64,000 bases of DNA from Mytilus galloprovincialis (GCF_965363235.1 NC_134845.1:12586101-12650100); one strand, 5' to 3'. Positions 1 to 12,385 are shown, counted from the stretch's first letter. Notes: generated by a model not told the origin, from the letters alone. Program-made: numbers and translations.

Positions 1-2378
1 ATTTTTTTACTTCAAAAAAAATTTTGTGTAGAAAATTCAGGGCAGTTGCCTCCCCTGCCTCATAGGTAGTTACGGCCCTGAATAGCTTAACTCAAGATTT
101 TGATCATTATTCGAATTTATTCTAGTACGGCATACGTTTTACCGCTTGCAAAACCTTTATCTTAATAATGTATCAATCATTTATTCAGATCCACTTTCGA
201 CTCGTCGTAAATATGCGTGATATATTTGCCACTGGAACACGGGAGCAATCAATTTATTAGTTGCATAAAGTGATGCATAATCATTAGTTCTCAACTGATA
301 ATTGTCTTAAACAGTTTTCCAGTTTTGGTAAAAAAAAATTATCTATATTTTAATATTTTTAAACGAAAATTTTAGAATTTCTTTCCGCATTTTTCTCTTT
401 GAATTCTTTTTGTTTGAATGATCAATAATAATATAGTTATATAGTAGTCTACATCAGTGGTTACATTGAATGCAGCCAAACTAGGTGGAGTTGATTCTCA
501 AGTTATTGTCTTTCTGATCTGTTTTGTAAATTAAAGGTCAAGTTTTTTAATGACATCTACAACTGCAAATGGCACAACAGATGTGTTAAAATCAGCCATG
601 TGCATGATGTGACTTATTTGAAGATTCATGTAACATTTGTTGTTGTTAAGAGATCTTATTCAAGGTTCGGATATCCCTTGAACCATTTATTTAGATGGTT
701 TTTAAACGTATAGATGCGCGAAACTCTCACTATATACACTATGCATAGGATATATATATTTTTTATTTCGACTAAACGAGGCTGTAAATTTATACATCCG
801 AGCAGCTAAACGGCCGCACCCAATTATAGCAAAGATATGCTGTCAGACGTGAGAAGTCCAGACATGTGAGTATTTCTATATCCTGTCCAATCAATCCTTT
901 TGTTTTTGAAAAAAGATTTTAAATGTATACATTAATACAACAGGAACCGAAAGACACATATAATTCAAAACACTAAGAGTCAACATACATATTTTTGTTA
1001 AAGCTAGAAGCCTATAAAGAATAAAAAGCCCAAAACTGCAACAAGAATAAATAATACAGTCAGTGAGTTTTGAGACAAGTGGTTGGTTGCAAAATTTCAC
1101 TAGCTCTTTATTAATTTCGATATGTGAAATTATAGACAGTTTAATATAAATCAGTGTAAGAAAAACACTTCATTGTAAAACTAACTGAATTTTCATCTCG
1201 TCCATATACTAGTTCATTATAAATAAGAAGATGCGATATGAGATATGAGTGCTACCGAGACAACTATCCAGGCAACAAAGTCACAGTGTATAAATACATT
1301 TTTGTCTGCCGTCGCACTGCCTTTGAAAAATTAGCAAGGAAATATAACGTTATATCCCGAAACGTCTTAATTTTTAGCGCAATTTGTGAGGCTTACGGAA
1401 GGGATTTAGTAAACAATATCATATTGCTCGATTTTTCTCAAAAACAAGTACGGTGACAAATATTTTTCAAAATGTTATGACGTCCCATTTTTTTCAAAGA
1501 ATAACATATCTTACTTTGGCCAAATCGACATGTACACCGTTAGAAATATTTTAATAAATTAAAAATGTGCATTTCAAATGTTCATTTTTTGCCGTTGTAT
1601 GGGTCCATCATAACGTTTTTGGCTTTATTTGAGTAAGAGTTAAATGCTTTAAATGGTAAAGTTATATTTTTCTAACCATCTTGAATTATTTTTTTCTTTT
1701 AGTTGAGCCCATTATATAAGTATATGTTGATTAAAAATCATATTTAATTTTTTTAAATAAAAAACGTTTTTTACTCCAAAATTGCAAAAATGTTCAATTT
1801 TCAGCAGTATTTTTTGAAAAAACGAAATAGACGACTAAAATTTTTTTTTGGCAAAATTTGATTCTTTGTTAATTGAAGAATGAAATATCTTAAAGGGAAA
1901 AAATTCTCACCGTCAAAAATAAACTGTTGGATATGCCCTTAATTCATTTGTAATTTCGTCTTTGTCCGTGCACCCCCCTTTTTGTACGGGAAATTATTAG
2001 AATGTCATGCGATGTTTTATATGACAGCTGAGCAATAAAATTTCATCGAACTAAAATCTAAGAAATGATGACAAAATAGCATAACAAACATATTGTCAGA
2101 AAGGTGAAATATATATTTAGTTTGCTTTTTTTCTGTCTTGAAAGATATTTTTTTTCTTTTTATTCCCGACCGACCGACCCGACTTTTTCATGGGGAAAAT
2201 CCGTAAACCAGCAAATTAAAAAACCCTGGCCTTATTCTTCGGTAATATCATTGTCATTGATGATTCAATTTCCCGCGCTTTTTACGTAAAGATGACGAAA
2301 AGCTCCGAGAGACACAAGAAAATGGAGAGCACGTGGAACTCCACGGCAACACTTCCGGTAATAACAATGTCGGATTCC
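1..2378. other. AT-rich intergenic DNA, no gene seen
   Basis: I find no convincing coding region. Open frames here are under 75 codons and show no domain, signal peptide or splice-consistent neighbour. The stretch at about 1-80 looks like the end of a dispersed repeat. The rest is AT-rich single-copy-looking sequence with poly-A and poly-T runs. Confidence 0.5.
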
Positions 2379-2383
2379 ACCAT

Positions 2384-3156
2384 CAGTCAGGGGATTTACT
2401 GAAATAAGTGATTTTTAAATCACTTATTTGAGTAGCAAATTCGAGGTTTTGTCACAAATTGGGATTTTGTAGTTTTTTCAAAATTTTAAACACATAGGTT
2501 TAAATAACATCTTTTAATTAGTAAGATTAAAAAATATGAACTTTTTGCTTCTTTTAAGTAGCAAGTTTTATGCCTTTGATGCTTTCATTTACCTGAAAAT
2601 TTTATTTTAGTTGAAAAAATGCTATAATAATGGCTTTACATAATGAACTGATACTTTCTTCAAAGATTTTTCACAGCAGTGGGAGTATTTTTCCTGTGAA
2701 GTTCAAGGTTTCATCTTTCAGATTATGTAATAAAATTCTACTGTTCGTGATAAAAAATTCACTGTTCGGGGGTGTTGAAATTAGTGGGGGTTATTAAAAG
2801 AATGATACTTAAAGAAGTGATTTTTGGGAAGGAAATTGAGGTCTGATACTTAAACAAGTGATTTTTATGTCATTATCCTAGATTCAGTACAAGGTCATCA
2901 CCTGAAATGACCTGGTCATCCTAGACAACACAGATGTTGGTTCTGATAAGTTTAGAAACATTATTAGTCCCTGGATCATCAGTATTCTATATTTAAAGCT
3001 ACACTAATATTAAATCACTTCTTCTAGTGATTAATTTGTACTACTTAAATAGGTGATTATTAAAGAAAGACAACTCTAACTTCCAACCGTTATGGAAATA
3101 ATGTTACTTGAATCAGTGATTTAGAAAATCACTTGTTTAAGTAAGTCCCCTGACTG
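2384..3156. mobile_element. 773-bp non-autonomous DNA transposon with ~50-bp terminal inverted repeats
   Basis: Both ends begin CAGTCAGGGGA when read inward. The left arm and the reverse complement of the right arm match over about 50 bp with a few differences. The element is flanked by ACCAT on each side (2379-2383 and 3157-3161), which looks like a 5-bp target duplication. The motif ACTTAAACAAGTGATTTT or its complement recurs at both ends and at several internal places, so the tips can fold back on themselves. There is no transposase frame, so it must have been moved in trans. CAG-starting ends recall hAT elements, but those usually duplicate 8 bp, so the superfamily is uncertain. Confidence 0.75.
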
Positions 3157-3689
3157 ACCATACAAAATAATCTTGGATCATGTGAAGGTCAGGATTATAC
3201 AGTGCAAACACAATAAAAGGTAGGACAGTAGTTGATTTTTGGAATGATATTTGATTCTGCTAATTGAAAAACATGATCTTTAGAAAAGGCAGTCGATATT
3301 TATGAAAATTTTGACGAAAAACATAGTACCAATTTTAAGTGACGGCGACTATAAGGAAGGTCGTGACGTCTTATGCAACCAACAAGACTGTCAAGGAACA
3401 TGCACGATAAAAGTTTCCAAATTCCAGCATCCAGAAGTGATTTCAGGAAATACTCATTTTTCCGGAGAACGATCAGGGATTGAAATGCTCTCCCTCCTGG
3501 GGTAGCATCAGCACCTTCAGTCGAGGCCTTTAAAGCCTCGCTGACAAAGCTGAACTAAATTATCAAATTGGGGGGTGGGGGAGGGGGTCTGTATGCGCAC
3601 CAAAGTCATGGCATAATAATCAGCTTGTTGATTGTGGCCATTATCAGGCAGAAGCAGAAGCACAAGCCTATTGCCTTTGTAACAAGAAT

Positions 3690-4120
3690 GTGTCCATAGT
3701 ACACGGATGCCCCACTCGCACTATCATTTTCTATGTTCAGTGGACCGTGAAAATTGGGGTTAAACCTTTAATTTGGAATTAAAATTAGAAAAATCATATC
3801 ATAGGGAACATGTGTACTAAGTTTCAAGTTGATGTAACTTTAACTTCATCAAAAACTTTAACCTGAACTTCGCACTATCATTTTCTATGTTCAGTGGACC
3901 ACGAAATTGGGGTAAAAACTATAATTTGGCATTAAAATTAGAAAGATCATATCATGGGGAACATGTGTACTAAGTTTCAAGTTGATTGGACTTCAACTTC
4001 TTCAAAAACTACCTTGACCAAAAACTTTAACCTGAAGCGAACAGACGCACAGACGGACGAACGAACAGAGGCACAGACCAGAAAACATAATGCCCTCTAC
4101 TATCATAGGTGGGGCATAAA
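3690..4120 (-). repeat. Dispersed mussel-type repeat, two partial copies in tandem
   Basis: Two adjacent partial copies (about 3690-3865 and 3870-4115) share the same block: CACTATCATTTTCTATGTTC, a GGGGTAAAAACT-like stretch, and CATGTGTACTAAGTTTCAAG. The same family is present in the opposite orientation at 13290-13570 and 38550-38870, where it ends in runs of GTCCGTTCGT. No coding capacity is visible. Confidence 0.7.
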
Positions 4121-4389
4121 AATCATTGTTTTGATTAAAATTGTGGACAAAATTGCTCTTTTAAAATTTCAATTTAGCCATTTAGGAGCCTCCTTCTTCT
4201 TCTTCTTTAGGTTTCTAGCGATCCTTCAATTATTGAAGATTATTCGCCGGGCGTCGACTATAAAATTTATAATTTACACTAATTTAGCAACAAAAAATCA
4301 AAAATAACAAAATCAAAAAATCAACATAACGTATGTACATTTGAAAAAAAATAAATTGTGATAAAACTATATACATTTGATAACAGAAT

Positions 4390-4815
4390 AGTTAGGGATA
4401 GAATATGGGGATGAGAGCAGATTCTGAGATCATACTCTTGAATCCCTCTACTGTACTGCATGATACTATTTGTTGTGGCAGATGATTCCAATTTATAACT
4501 GTTCGTGGATAAAATGAATATTTATAACTGTCTTTAGATGTTTGTATTTGCCTAAATGAGTGTGGATTGCTATGTCTGGTTCTATTGTCAAGTGGGATCA
4601 AAAGATTATGTGTAGGAACTGCAACAATTTCATGAATAATTTTGTAAAAGAAAACAAGTCTGTATCGTAAACGCCTAATTTCGAGTGGGTACCAATTTAG
4701 GTCTGTCATCATTTCAGTAACTGAGCTGGTGTTATGGAAGCGGTTGCATGAGAAGCGTGCATGGGGGAAATCCCCCACAAATAGTGACAGTTGGCAGGTA
4801 TGCTGGTGCACTAGT
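4390..4815 (-). mobile_element. LINE ORF2 C-terminal fragment
   Basis: A 139-codon frame on the - strand gives a protein with the familiar end of CR1/Jockey-like LINE polymerases. An NRFHNTSSVTEM block is followed by a L-x-W-x-P-L-E-x-R-R motif, FYKIIHEIV, then YSFYPRTVINWNHLP and a closing VEGFKSMI segment. Only the region after the catalytic palm is present, so this is a 5'-truncated dead copy. The frame is uninterrupted here, but no catalytic residues remain. The exact LINE clade cannot be fixed by eye. Confidence 0.8.
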
Positions 4816-5560
4816 TTCAGATTGAATTTTGTGGTGTAAACACAGCCATTTTTAGTCTTACTTTACTTATAGTTATACATTTTTTTGTAGTTCAGGTATA
4901 ATTTGAGGAACTGATGAATTTATTTTTAAACTATTAGATATTACGCATTGAGTGTCTTCTTCAAAAGTAAACTGAAAAAGAAAAACAAAATTCTTTCTAG
5001 TGAAGAAAAATACCTGTTCATCATCAGCTTTACATCAGATTAATTTTAAAAGTAAACAACTATCAAATAAGTTCTTCTGTTTTTCAAAGGGATGTAACTC
5101 AGTAAAATAAATACATAAAATTAAGTATCACTGATCCCGAACATATTTGCGATAGTCTAAAACATGGAAGTTGCCAAAGTGTAAAATTGACATATTTACA
5201 GTCATTTCCTTTCAACGACTGAGTCTACCAAAATTGATATTTGAATCCATATAGAATCTTATCAGCATATAAAAACTGATTTTATTTTGAAACAGTATTT
5301 ACACAGAAAAGTTGTATGAAATCCTTGAGCGTCCGGCGACAATGCTTAATGATACTTTGCCACTGTCTTGAACTCAAATTCCGCAATACTGTTATATAAA
5401 TATAGATAAATTACCTTATCTCCAATCAATTCCATCTTCATGCCTATATCATTTACTGTGTTAAAACCCTAGATTCTACTGACGAGGAAAACCGGTTAAC
5501 AGTTGTAGTTACATATACCCTAGCCTATAGATACAGATACACTATGCCAGCGAAAGCCGT
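4816..5560. other. Non-coding stretch, nothing recognised
   Basis: AT-rich sequence between the LINE fragment and the SINE at 5.57 kb. No frame, repeat boundary or structured motif stands out. Confidence 0.4.
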
Positions 5561-5567
5561 ATTTTAA

Positions 5568-5712
5568 GTTCAGTCTAGGTGACCGAGTGATCTAGTTTGC
5601 TGGACAAAGTGCAGACGTGGTTGTCTCGATATCTTGATAGCATGAGTGCCAATCCCGGCGAAGGAAGAGCAAAAATTTGCTTCCGCAAATTTGCAACTAG
5701 CGGCTTCCGAAG
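5568..5712 (+). mobile_element. tRNA-Leu-derived SINE (partial)
   Basis: The head resembles a leucine-type tRNA. There is an A-box-like GGTGACCGAGTGATCTAG, a long variable arm, and a decayed B-box region around GTGCCAATCCCGGCGAAGG. It is followed by GGAAGAGCAAAAATTTGC, a body sequence I associate with mussel SINEs. The anticodon arm is too altered for a working tRNA. The short frame across it (5597-5779) is not a gene. Confidence 0.6.
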
Positions 5713-6160
5713 TTCGAAGTACAACACAAAGAAATTATATCGAAGAATGCTTCAGATGAAATCCGACCCTAGTTATTGAGTGATTTAAGAGGACATTTTT
5801 TCTAGGTCTACTACAGAAGCCAAGTATATGCATCTTGCATGCAACTTGCATCGCTACTTTAGTGTCAACTGTATCTAACTTGAGAGGAAATTACAGATGA
5901 TGTTTTTTTAGTTGTTATTGGCTTTGAACAACTTAAGCTTTCAGACAAATGCGACATCTCTCAGATCTATACTTAATTTTTTTATGTTTAAACTTAGGTG
6001 CCTATTATCAATCTGATGAATTCAGCCCATTTCAACTTAATGTCATAGTTTGTTCTTGGCGTACTGTTACACCGCTGTCCTAGGTAAAGCCTAAGGTGGG
6101 TTTGGCGCAATCAAAAATGTTCAACCCCGCCACACAATATGAACTTATGTGAGCCAAAAC

Positions 6161-7260
6161 TGTTCCTGTGAAAAAAGTTCCAGTGGAACTAATATCACAG
6201 GAAATATGTTCTGGGAGAACTTTTTTCACAAACAATTTCTATATAATTTGTTCCATCTCTATGAAATAAGTTCCACACTTTACCTGGTGAAATAAGTTCT
6301 GGATTTGTGACATTTGTTCCTCACCTGGTGAAATAAGTTCCTTTTCTATGAAATATGTTCCACTGGTTTTAAACGAGTTATCTTATATACTTCAAGCACT
6401 TGTCATCAGTGAGTTTAAAGTCATTATAAAAAAAACATGTATTATATTGATAATGTAATAAATAATAAGTGTAAACATTCAATTTGGATCCTGTGGAGTA
6501 AATCAAAAGTTTAATAACATTCTCAATTAATAATACTAAAAATGACACTTATGAACCAGGAAAGAGTAGAATAGGAAATAATAATAAAAGTCATTTCAAA
6601 AAAAGTATTATAGTTAAAGATGAACATTTGTACTAATTAAGTAATTTGAAAAGGACAATGTAACTGATCAATTATATTAAAAGACATAAAGAAACAAAAG
6701 ACACACTCTTTTAAAACTGTGCAATGACCATAGCTAAGTACATGTATGAACACCCATGACTGCAGATCAACAGAAAATAAGGAGGTTGAATACCACATAA
6801 ATGATAAAACATACATTGTAGATACAAATTATGATACATTATCATCGCTTTTATTTCTTATCTTCATCCTACAGTCATGCCTTCAATTGCAAATGTAACC
6901 CATGCAAGCATAGTTCAACTATTAAGTGTAACAAGAAAATGTTTTGCTGCGCAATATATGTTATGGTACTTATTTTCTGTGAAATAAATTCAAGCAGAAC
7001 ATTTTCATTGATTCCTGTAAAATACTTTCGTTCAAAACTAATATCACAGGAACTTATTTCACTTTTTTTTCCCCAAATGTTTTTTCCCCCCAAACTCATG
7101 GAGCTGTGATTTTTGTTCCGGAACTTATTTCATATTTGGTTAAAAAATTAGTTCCGGAACAAATTTTATAGTGCTGGAACAAATTTTCTGTGATATAAGT
7201 TCCGATGGAACATATTTCCTATGATATTTGTTCCGACGGAACAAATGTCACGTCGGAACA
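6161..7260. mobile_element. 1.1-kb inverted-repeat element studded with GTTCC/GGAAC motifs
   Basis: The two ends read TGTTCC inward. A stretch of about 55 bp near the left end (from about 6175) matches the reverse complement of the right end closely, including the shared core ATATCAnAGGAAATATGTTC. GTTCC or GGAAC, often as the palindrome TTCCnnnGGAA, occurs more than fifteen times in the first 200 bp and last 240 bp. The roughly 650-bp middle is AT-rich and has no such motifs. No transposase is encoded. I read it as a non-autonomous DNA transposon; no target duplication is clear. Confidence 0.65.
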
Positions 7261-7269
7261 TTTTTTTTT

Positions 7270-7610
7270 TTGTTATACATGCATGTACTTACACTGGGCT
7301 CTATGGTAGCTGCAGAACCGTAGCTCTTAGGTTCTTATGTTATTTTATGACTTTTTGCGGACTGCGGACAAAATAGATATGCCACTATTGTAATAAATAT
7401 GTGACAAAAGCCCTTAAATTAAAGGACATAAGAGATACGGTTCCGCAGCTACCATAGAACTCAGCAGTGTAAGTCTCTCGGCTACAATAACGTCGCACGT
7501 CAGAATGCATAATGCATTTCGGGAAAAATACAAGATTGACATTTACTGAGTATTCGGATCCTGAGGGTATAAACTGACAGACATACAATACGGTGAGTTT
7601 AGTATTGTAA
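7270..7610. other. Non-coding spacer
   Basis: There is no gene. A weak inverted similarity (GGCTCTATGGTAGCTGCAGA near 7295 against TGCAGCTACCATAGA...CTC near 7445) suggests another small foldback of about 160 bp. Confidence 0.35.
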
Positions 7611-7614
7611 TATA

Positions 7615-8190
7615 AGAAGATGTGCTATGATGAGTGCCAAGTCACACTTTATAAACTGAGTAAACCATTATAGGTCAAAGTACGGTCTTCAACACGTTGC
7701 CTTGGCTTACAACGAACAGCAAGCTATAAACGTAAGGGCTCCAAAAATTACTAATGTAAAACCATTCAAACGGGAAAACCAACGGTCTAATCTATTTTTT
7801 TGCTTGATAACATTTTATCTATAATTGCTTATTCTATTTAGTATTTATATATTCAAAAATACTGACATTTGAGTTCCTTTATTAATTTGACGCTTGTGAT
7901 AATTTTGCAATGCTATCTATTTTGGGATCAACTGGAGTATACGGAACTATTTGTTCCGTATAGTTGTCGTTTCTCGTTTTTTTAATTTTATATAAATTAG
8001 ACCGTTGGTTTTCCCGTTTGAATGGTTTTACACTAGTCATTTTGGGGCCCTTTATAGCTTGTTGTTCGGTGTGAGCCAAGGCTCCGTGTTGAAGGCCGTA
8101 AATTGACCTATAATGGTTTACTTTTTTAAATTATTATTTGGATGAAGAGTTGTCTCATTGGCACTCACACCACATCTTCCTATATCTAAA
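7615..8190. repeat. Two copies of a common mussel repeat in inverted orientation
   Basis: Positions 7615-7800 (+) and 7970-8190 (-) are copies of one family. Key shared strings are CCATTATAGGTCAAAGTACG, CAAGCTATAAA, and CCATTCAAACGGGAAAACC. Facing each other across a spacer of about 170 bp, they would form a long hairpin in RNA. Other family members lie at 37510-37705 (-), 43850-43997 (+), 56285-56570 (+) and 58500-58640 (-). Confidence 0.8.
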
Positions 8191-8820
8191 TAAATGCCAT
8201 CTTTCATCTTTCATCACAACGCCCTGTTAATTAGGGCATTATAAATACATTACAAACTAACTGCTATAAAAATTGTGTGGAAATACAGAAACGACACACA
8301 TATATGAAATCTATAGAAATATTGAGGTATATATTTAACTGTCTATGGATATAGTGCCATAAATTTGGGAGATGTTCTATTCAAATTTGCCTATGAATGA
8401 TTAAAAAAAAACCATTTTAGCTAATCTTATGCAATTTTGTTAGTTTATCAATTCAGGTAAATCCAACTTTAGAATACAAAAACAACCCGCAATGTTGATA
8501 CACATGTAGAAACAACCGGATTAATGATTTAGCGTACATAATTCAGTTTATATAAAATAGTCGGTTAATGTATTCATTGTATTAAATACATAGACCATGG
8601 AATGCTTGTTATCTATTCAAAATGCTCAGTTTAGCTTGAAAGTATTCGTTTGTACTTAATAACTAGTGACACGGAGAACACTTTAATAAGACGCTCTATT
8701 TCTTTATATGTGTATTTCTCTTATATTTTTGTTTCCTTTTTCGGAGTTATAATATTGTTTCATCAACTATGAAGGTAAGATAATGTAACGTACCGGTATA
8801 GTAGAATTATATGAAGATAT

Positions 8821-8960
8821 TGTCCAGAAAACGAGTGATCCTCACAGTGGCGGTCCCCCTTTTTTTTTACGCATAAAGCATTTGAATGGGGACATATAGT
8901 TATAACCACCTTTATCCTTGGTAAGGACCTTTTTTTTTATAAATGGCTAGATCCGCCCCT
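8821..8960 (-). repeat. Dispersed repeat ending GGATC(C)...CCCCTG type
   Basis: The reverse strand reads as the repeat GGGGCGGATCTAGCCATTT followed by AAGGnCC-rich and GGGGGACC tracts. A second copy lies in the opposite orientation at 23915-24010, with GGTGGATCCAGCCATTTT and a run of G. Non-coding. Confidence 0.55.
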
Positions 8961-9550
8961 GCGTCAACTCATTCATATATATTTGCTACTAATGTCTATT
9001 TATATCTCGATCAAGGAAAAAGCTTATCTGCTAATGAAATAGGAATAAGTTTTTACATAAGGATTCTGTAAAAGCCATAGCATCCACTGCTGCTGTTTTT
9101 ATTCAAACTTCTTTCCAAAAACGTTTGCATTGTTCATTACATAAACGTGGGGAATCTACTTGGAATTTACTTGCTTAGTCACCGATCTAAAACTAAACAG
9201 AGAGCACAATTTCGTAAGAAGTAGTTGAAGTACTTTCATATTATATTTGTTTTGTAAAGTAATATTCGATGTTATTTTACTCATAATATCACCTGTCTGT
9301 GATTCAAACCCTAACAATCTGATATAAATTCTATCGACATTAACGTAAAGTGATTCTTTTCACATAAGTTTTTTTTTGTCCTTATATATTCTTAATCATG
9401 CATTTGGTTTTTTTTTCTAATCTTATTCTTTATAAATCAGACTTCAGTTAAGAGATTTGTCATGAAAACCGAATCTCTTAACATAAAGAAAACTAAAAAC
9501 AAGACGCAGAGATGTATATATAGTTACAATTATATTTTGTCTTTCTACAG

Positions 9551-10396
9551 ATGTTCTCGGCTGCTGACGTGTACTTGAAACGATTGAAGCAAAGACCACC
9601 TCCTCCAGGATTTGCACAACTATACAGTACCAAAGACTTTAACAATAGTGCCTTTAAAAATAACGAAAGCACAAATAATGCAAACGGTAAAATTTGGACA
9701 AAAGATGAACAGATTCTTTTACAAGCTATCAAAATGTCTGAAAACTGCCCGCCTGCGTCACGACCGATGTCAGAGGCAACCAAAGGATTTTGGGAGCTAC
9801 TTAATCGAAATTTCTCGGTAACTAGAAACCAACAAGTTAAAAACACATGCAATGATGACAAAAATACAGATAAAGAAACTTTACATCATAATTTATCAAA
9901 TAATTCAATAGACAATGGAAATATGTGTAAAAATACACATGCAGATACTTACAATGTATCGATAAACAATGATGATCGAAGCATGTGTAAACATACACAT
10001 GCGGATGCTAACATTTTTTCTATAAACAATGGAAACATGTGTAAACATATGCCTGCAGAAACTGATAATTTATCGATAAACAGCAAAGCCTCGCAGACAT
10101 ATGTTTCTTCGATCAGTATGGGCATGGAACAGTATGGAAATGTCAAACTGGTACTGCATGCGTACAATGACTTTGTAGGCGGAGAACGTTGTGTTGTAAA
10201 CGTTTTAGAGGATACAGAACTGAATAAGAATTTAGAAGCTAATCTTATATGCTTAGACAATACACATGATATCAGACTTATATTTCGCAACAAACCACGT
10301 AACGTATTATCAACACTGGAATTAGCCAGTTGTCGTTTGGATAATTTATCTATGAATGACTTAGAAGATAAACTATCAAAGATGGCTTATGAATAA
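9551..10396 (+). CDS. Protein of unknown function with three internal 20-residue repeats
   Basis: An uninterrupted 281-codon frame starts directly after a good splice acceptor (TTTCTACAG at 9542-9550). A possible short first exon ends ATGAAG at 8774 before a GTAAGA donor. It would join in frame and add Met-Lys; this is only a candidate. I do not recognise the protein. It opens with a proline-rich RPPPPGF segment, then WTKDEQILLQAI (residues 49-60), which recalls a Myb/SANT helix but is too short to assign. Residues about 118-177 hold three repeats of the form INNxxxMCKHTHADxxxxS. The C-terminal 100 residues look globular and acidic. There is no signal peptide or membrane span. The stop codon overlaps an AATAAA and a second one follows at once, so this is likely a true 3' end. 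Confidence 0.65.
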   Translation: MFSAADVYLKRLKQRPPPPGFAQLYSTKDFNNSAFKNNESTNNANGKIWTKDEQILLQAIKMSENCPPASRPMSEATKGFWELLNRNFSVTRNQQVKNTCNDDKNTDKETLHHNLSNNSIDNGNMCKNTHADTYNVSINNDDRSMCKHTHADANIFSINNGNMCKHMPAETDNLSINSKASQTYVSSISMGMEQYGNVKLVLHAYNDFVGGERCVVNVLEDTELNKNLEANLICLDNTHDIRLIFRNKPRNVLSTLELASCRLDNLSMNDLEDKLSKMAYE

Positions 10397-10399
10397 AAA

Positions 10400-11140
10400 G
10401 AATAAAAACAAAATGTTACTCAAACTTTGTTAATCGATAGCTGTGTACATATCAGTTCTCTTGGAATTTCCTTTGAATTGTTGGATAGCTGTCTCAATGG
10501 CAATCATACCACATCTTATTGTGTCTATATTACATATTTAGTTGGTGTTGCCTGTTTTGTTCTCTCGTAAATTTGGAATTGTGCCTGCCATAGCACTAAA
10601 ATTCCGTACCAGATTTCAATGTAAATTTTTAGGAGATTTTTTTCTTATTTAATTTTCCCCTGGATCGACATATTTCCGACCAACAGCTTTTCAAGTAGAT
10701 TTTTTTTTTATATATATATGTAAAATATGCAATGAATAGTTTTCAATTTTCAAAGGGGGAGGGGGATATACAGTGTTAATTCTCGCTAATACAACTCTAA
10801 CGAAGAGGGATTTATAATGTATGTAATCCCAAGATTTTTTTTGAATTGTGGCTTATAATAACATATCTGCTGTCCTTTTGACAAAATAAACTTACTACAA
10901 ATATACTTGTATAATCATGAACATTTCCCTATCACTTACGATCAACTTTAAGCGTAAGATATTATGTGAAAAGAGTCTCTGGATAATAGGTATACTCTTT
11001 TCATAACTCTAAGCCCAGTTTCGGCTGCTGATTGAATAAACTCTACATAGTGGTTAAAAAGTGATTTCGTGGAGCATGTAAGTTCGATATCAAATATCCA
11101 AAGGAATATAAAAATATACCTATGTTTTTCAATGATTGTC
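10400..11140. other. 3' flank and non-coding spacer
   Basis: It includes a fragment of the TGTCTCAATGGCAATCATAC repeat (about 10485-10535) found at many places in the window, and poly-T tracts. I see no gene. Confidence 0.5.
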
Positions 11141-11144
11141 TTTT

Positions 11145-12385
11145 CAATATAATGACATTGCAGATGATATGATTGGATTAAGTAGAATGTTTGCAGACGA
11201 TACATCTATTGGACATACTGCTCCAGATGAAAATACTCTCCAATCTATGATAAATATCGATCTACAAAATATTAATTCCTGGGCAAATGATTGGCTAGTT
11301 AAATTCAATCCAAATAAAACTAATAGCATGTTATTTAGTAACAAAAATTCAAAAAATAACTTGATTTTTGATTTTGGCGGAGTTCAGGTAGATACAGTTA
11401 CTAGTCATAAACATTTAGGCATATTTTTAGCAGTGACTGTAAGTGGACCAAGCATGTTGATTCTTTAATAGAAAAGCAAAAACAATTACATGTTCTTAGA
11501 CGTTTGAAATTCCGACTAAAAAGGGAATATTTTGAAAGAATATATTCAACTTTTATAAGGCCTGTTCTTGAATATTCTTCTGAAGTTTGGGATAGTTGTG
11601 GACAGTTGAATTCTGAAAGATTAGAAAAATTACAGCTGGAAGCAGCACGTATTGTCACTGGTCTAACAAGCTATGCTAGCACTCAATCACTTTATTTAGA
11701 GACGGGATGGGAAAAATTAAAGATTAGACGGGAAGTTAAGAAATTAACTTTATTTTACAAAATCATGAAAGAGGACGCCCCAGAATACTTATTAGATTTA
11801 ATACCCCCTACAGTTGCAGAAACCAACAATTACAATCTACGAAGCAGTCAAAATATATACCAAACCTCTAGCAGACTGTCTCTTTATCAGGAATCATTCA
11901 TTCCATCTAGTATCAAACTGTGGAATTCGCTCGATTTAAGTATTAGAAATGAACTTTCTTTAAATATGTTTAAATTAAAAATTAAACAGAAATATTATAA
12001 AAACAAATCACCCCCTACATATTTCAATATTGGCGATAGATATTTAAATGTTTTACACGCAAGATTAAGAAACAAATGCAGTGCCCTTAACATGGATCTG
12101 TATCACGCAAATATTAAACCTAACGCAATGTGTCAATGTGGTTATTTATACGAAAATGCTCAACATTATTTCCTCTCGTATAAAAATTATACAGTGCACA
12201 GGAATAAATTATTTTTTGAACTTAGGAAAGAAAATATACCTACCGACTTTGAAAATTTAATGTACGGCAATGCTTTGTTTAATATGAACATAAACACGCT
12301 AATCTTTATAAAAGTGCAGAATTATATTAAAGAGACCAATCGCTTCATAGACATTATGGTTAAATATATACCAATAATAATGTAA
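11145..12385 (+). mobile_element. 5'-truncated LINE: RT palm end, thumb and C-terminal Zn-like region
   Basis: Homology begins inside the conserved YINDIADD...LFADDT block of a Jockey/CR1-like reverse transcriptase. The catalytic FADD is at about 11190. NSWANDWLVKFNPNKT and KHLGIF follow, and after one frame change a 293-codon frame starts at 11504. That part has RPVLEYSSEVWD, a LxxxTGWEKLxxRR motif and LHARLRNKCSALNMDLY. It ends in CQCGYLYENAQHYFLSYKNY, which resembles the C-x-C...H...C end of many LINEs, with Tyr where the last Cys is expected. It is a dead 5'-truncated copy; a 3' untranslated tail probably runs to about 12830. Confidence 0.85.

Noticed and set aside
5573-5665. Functional tRNA-Leu gene
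   Set aside because: Arms do not pair fully and the B-box is decayed; a SINE body follows directly.
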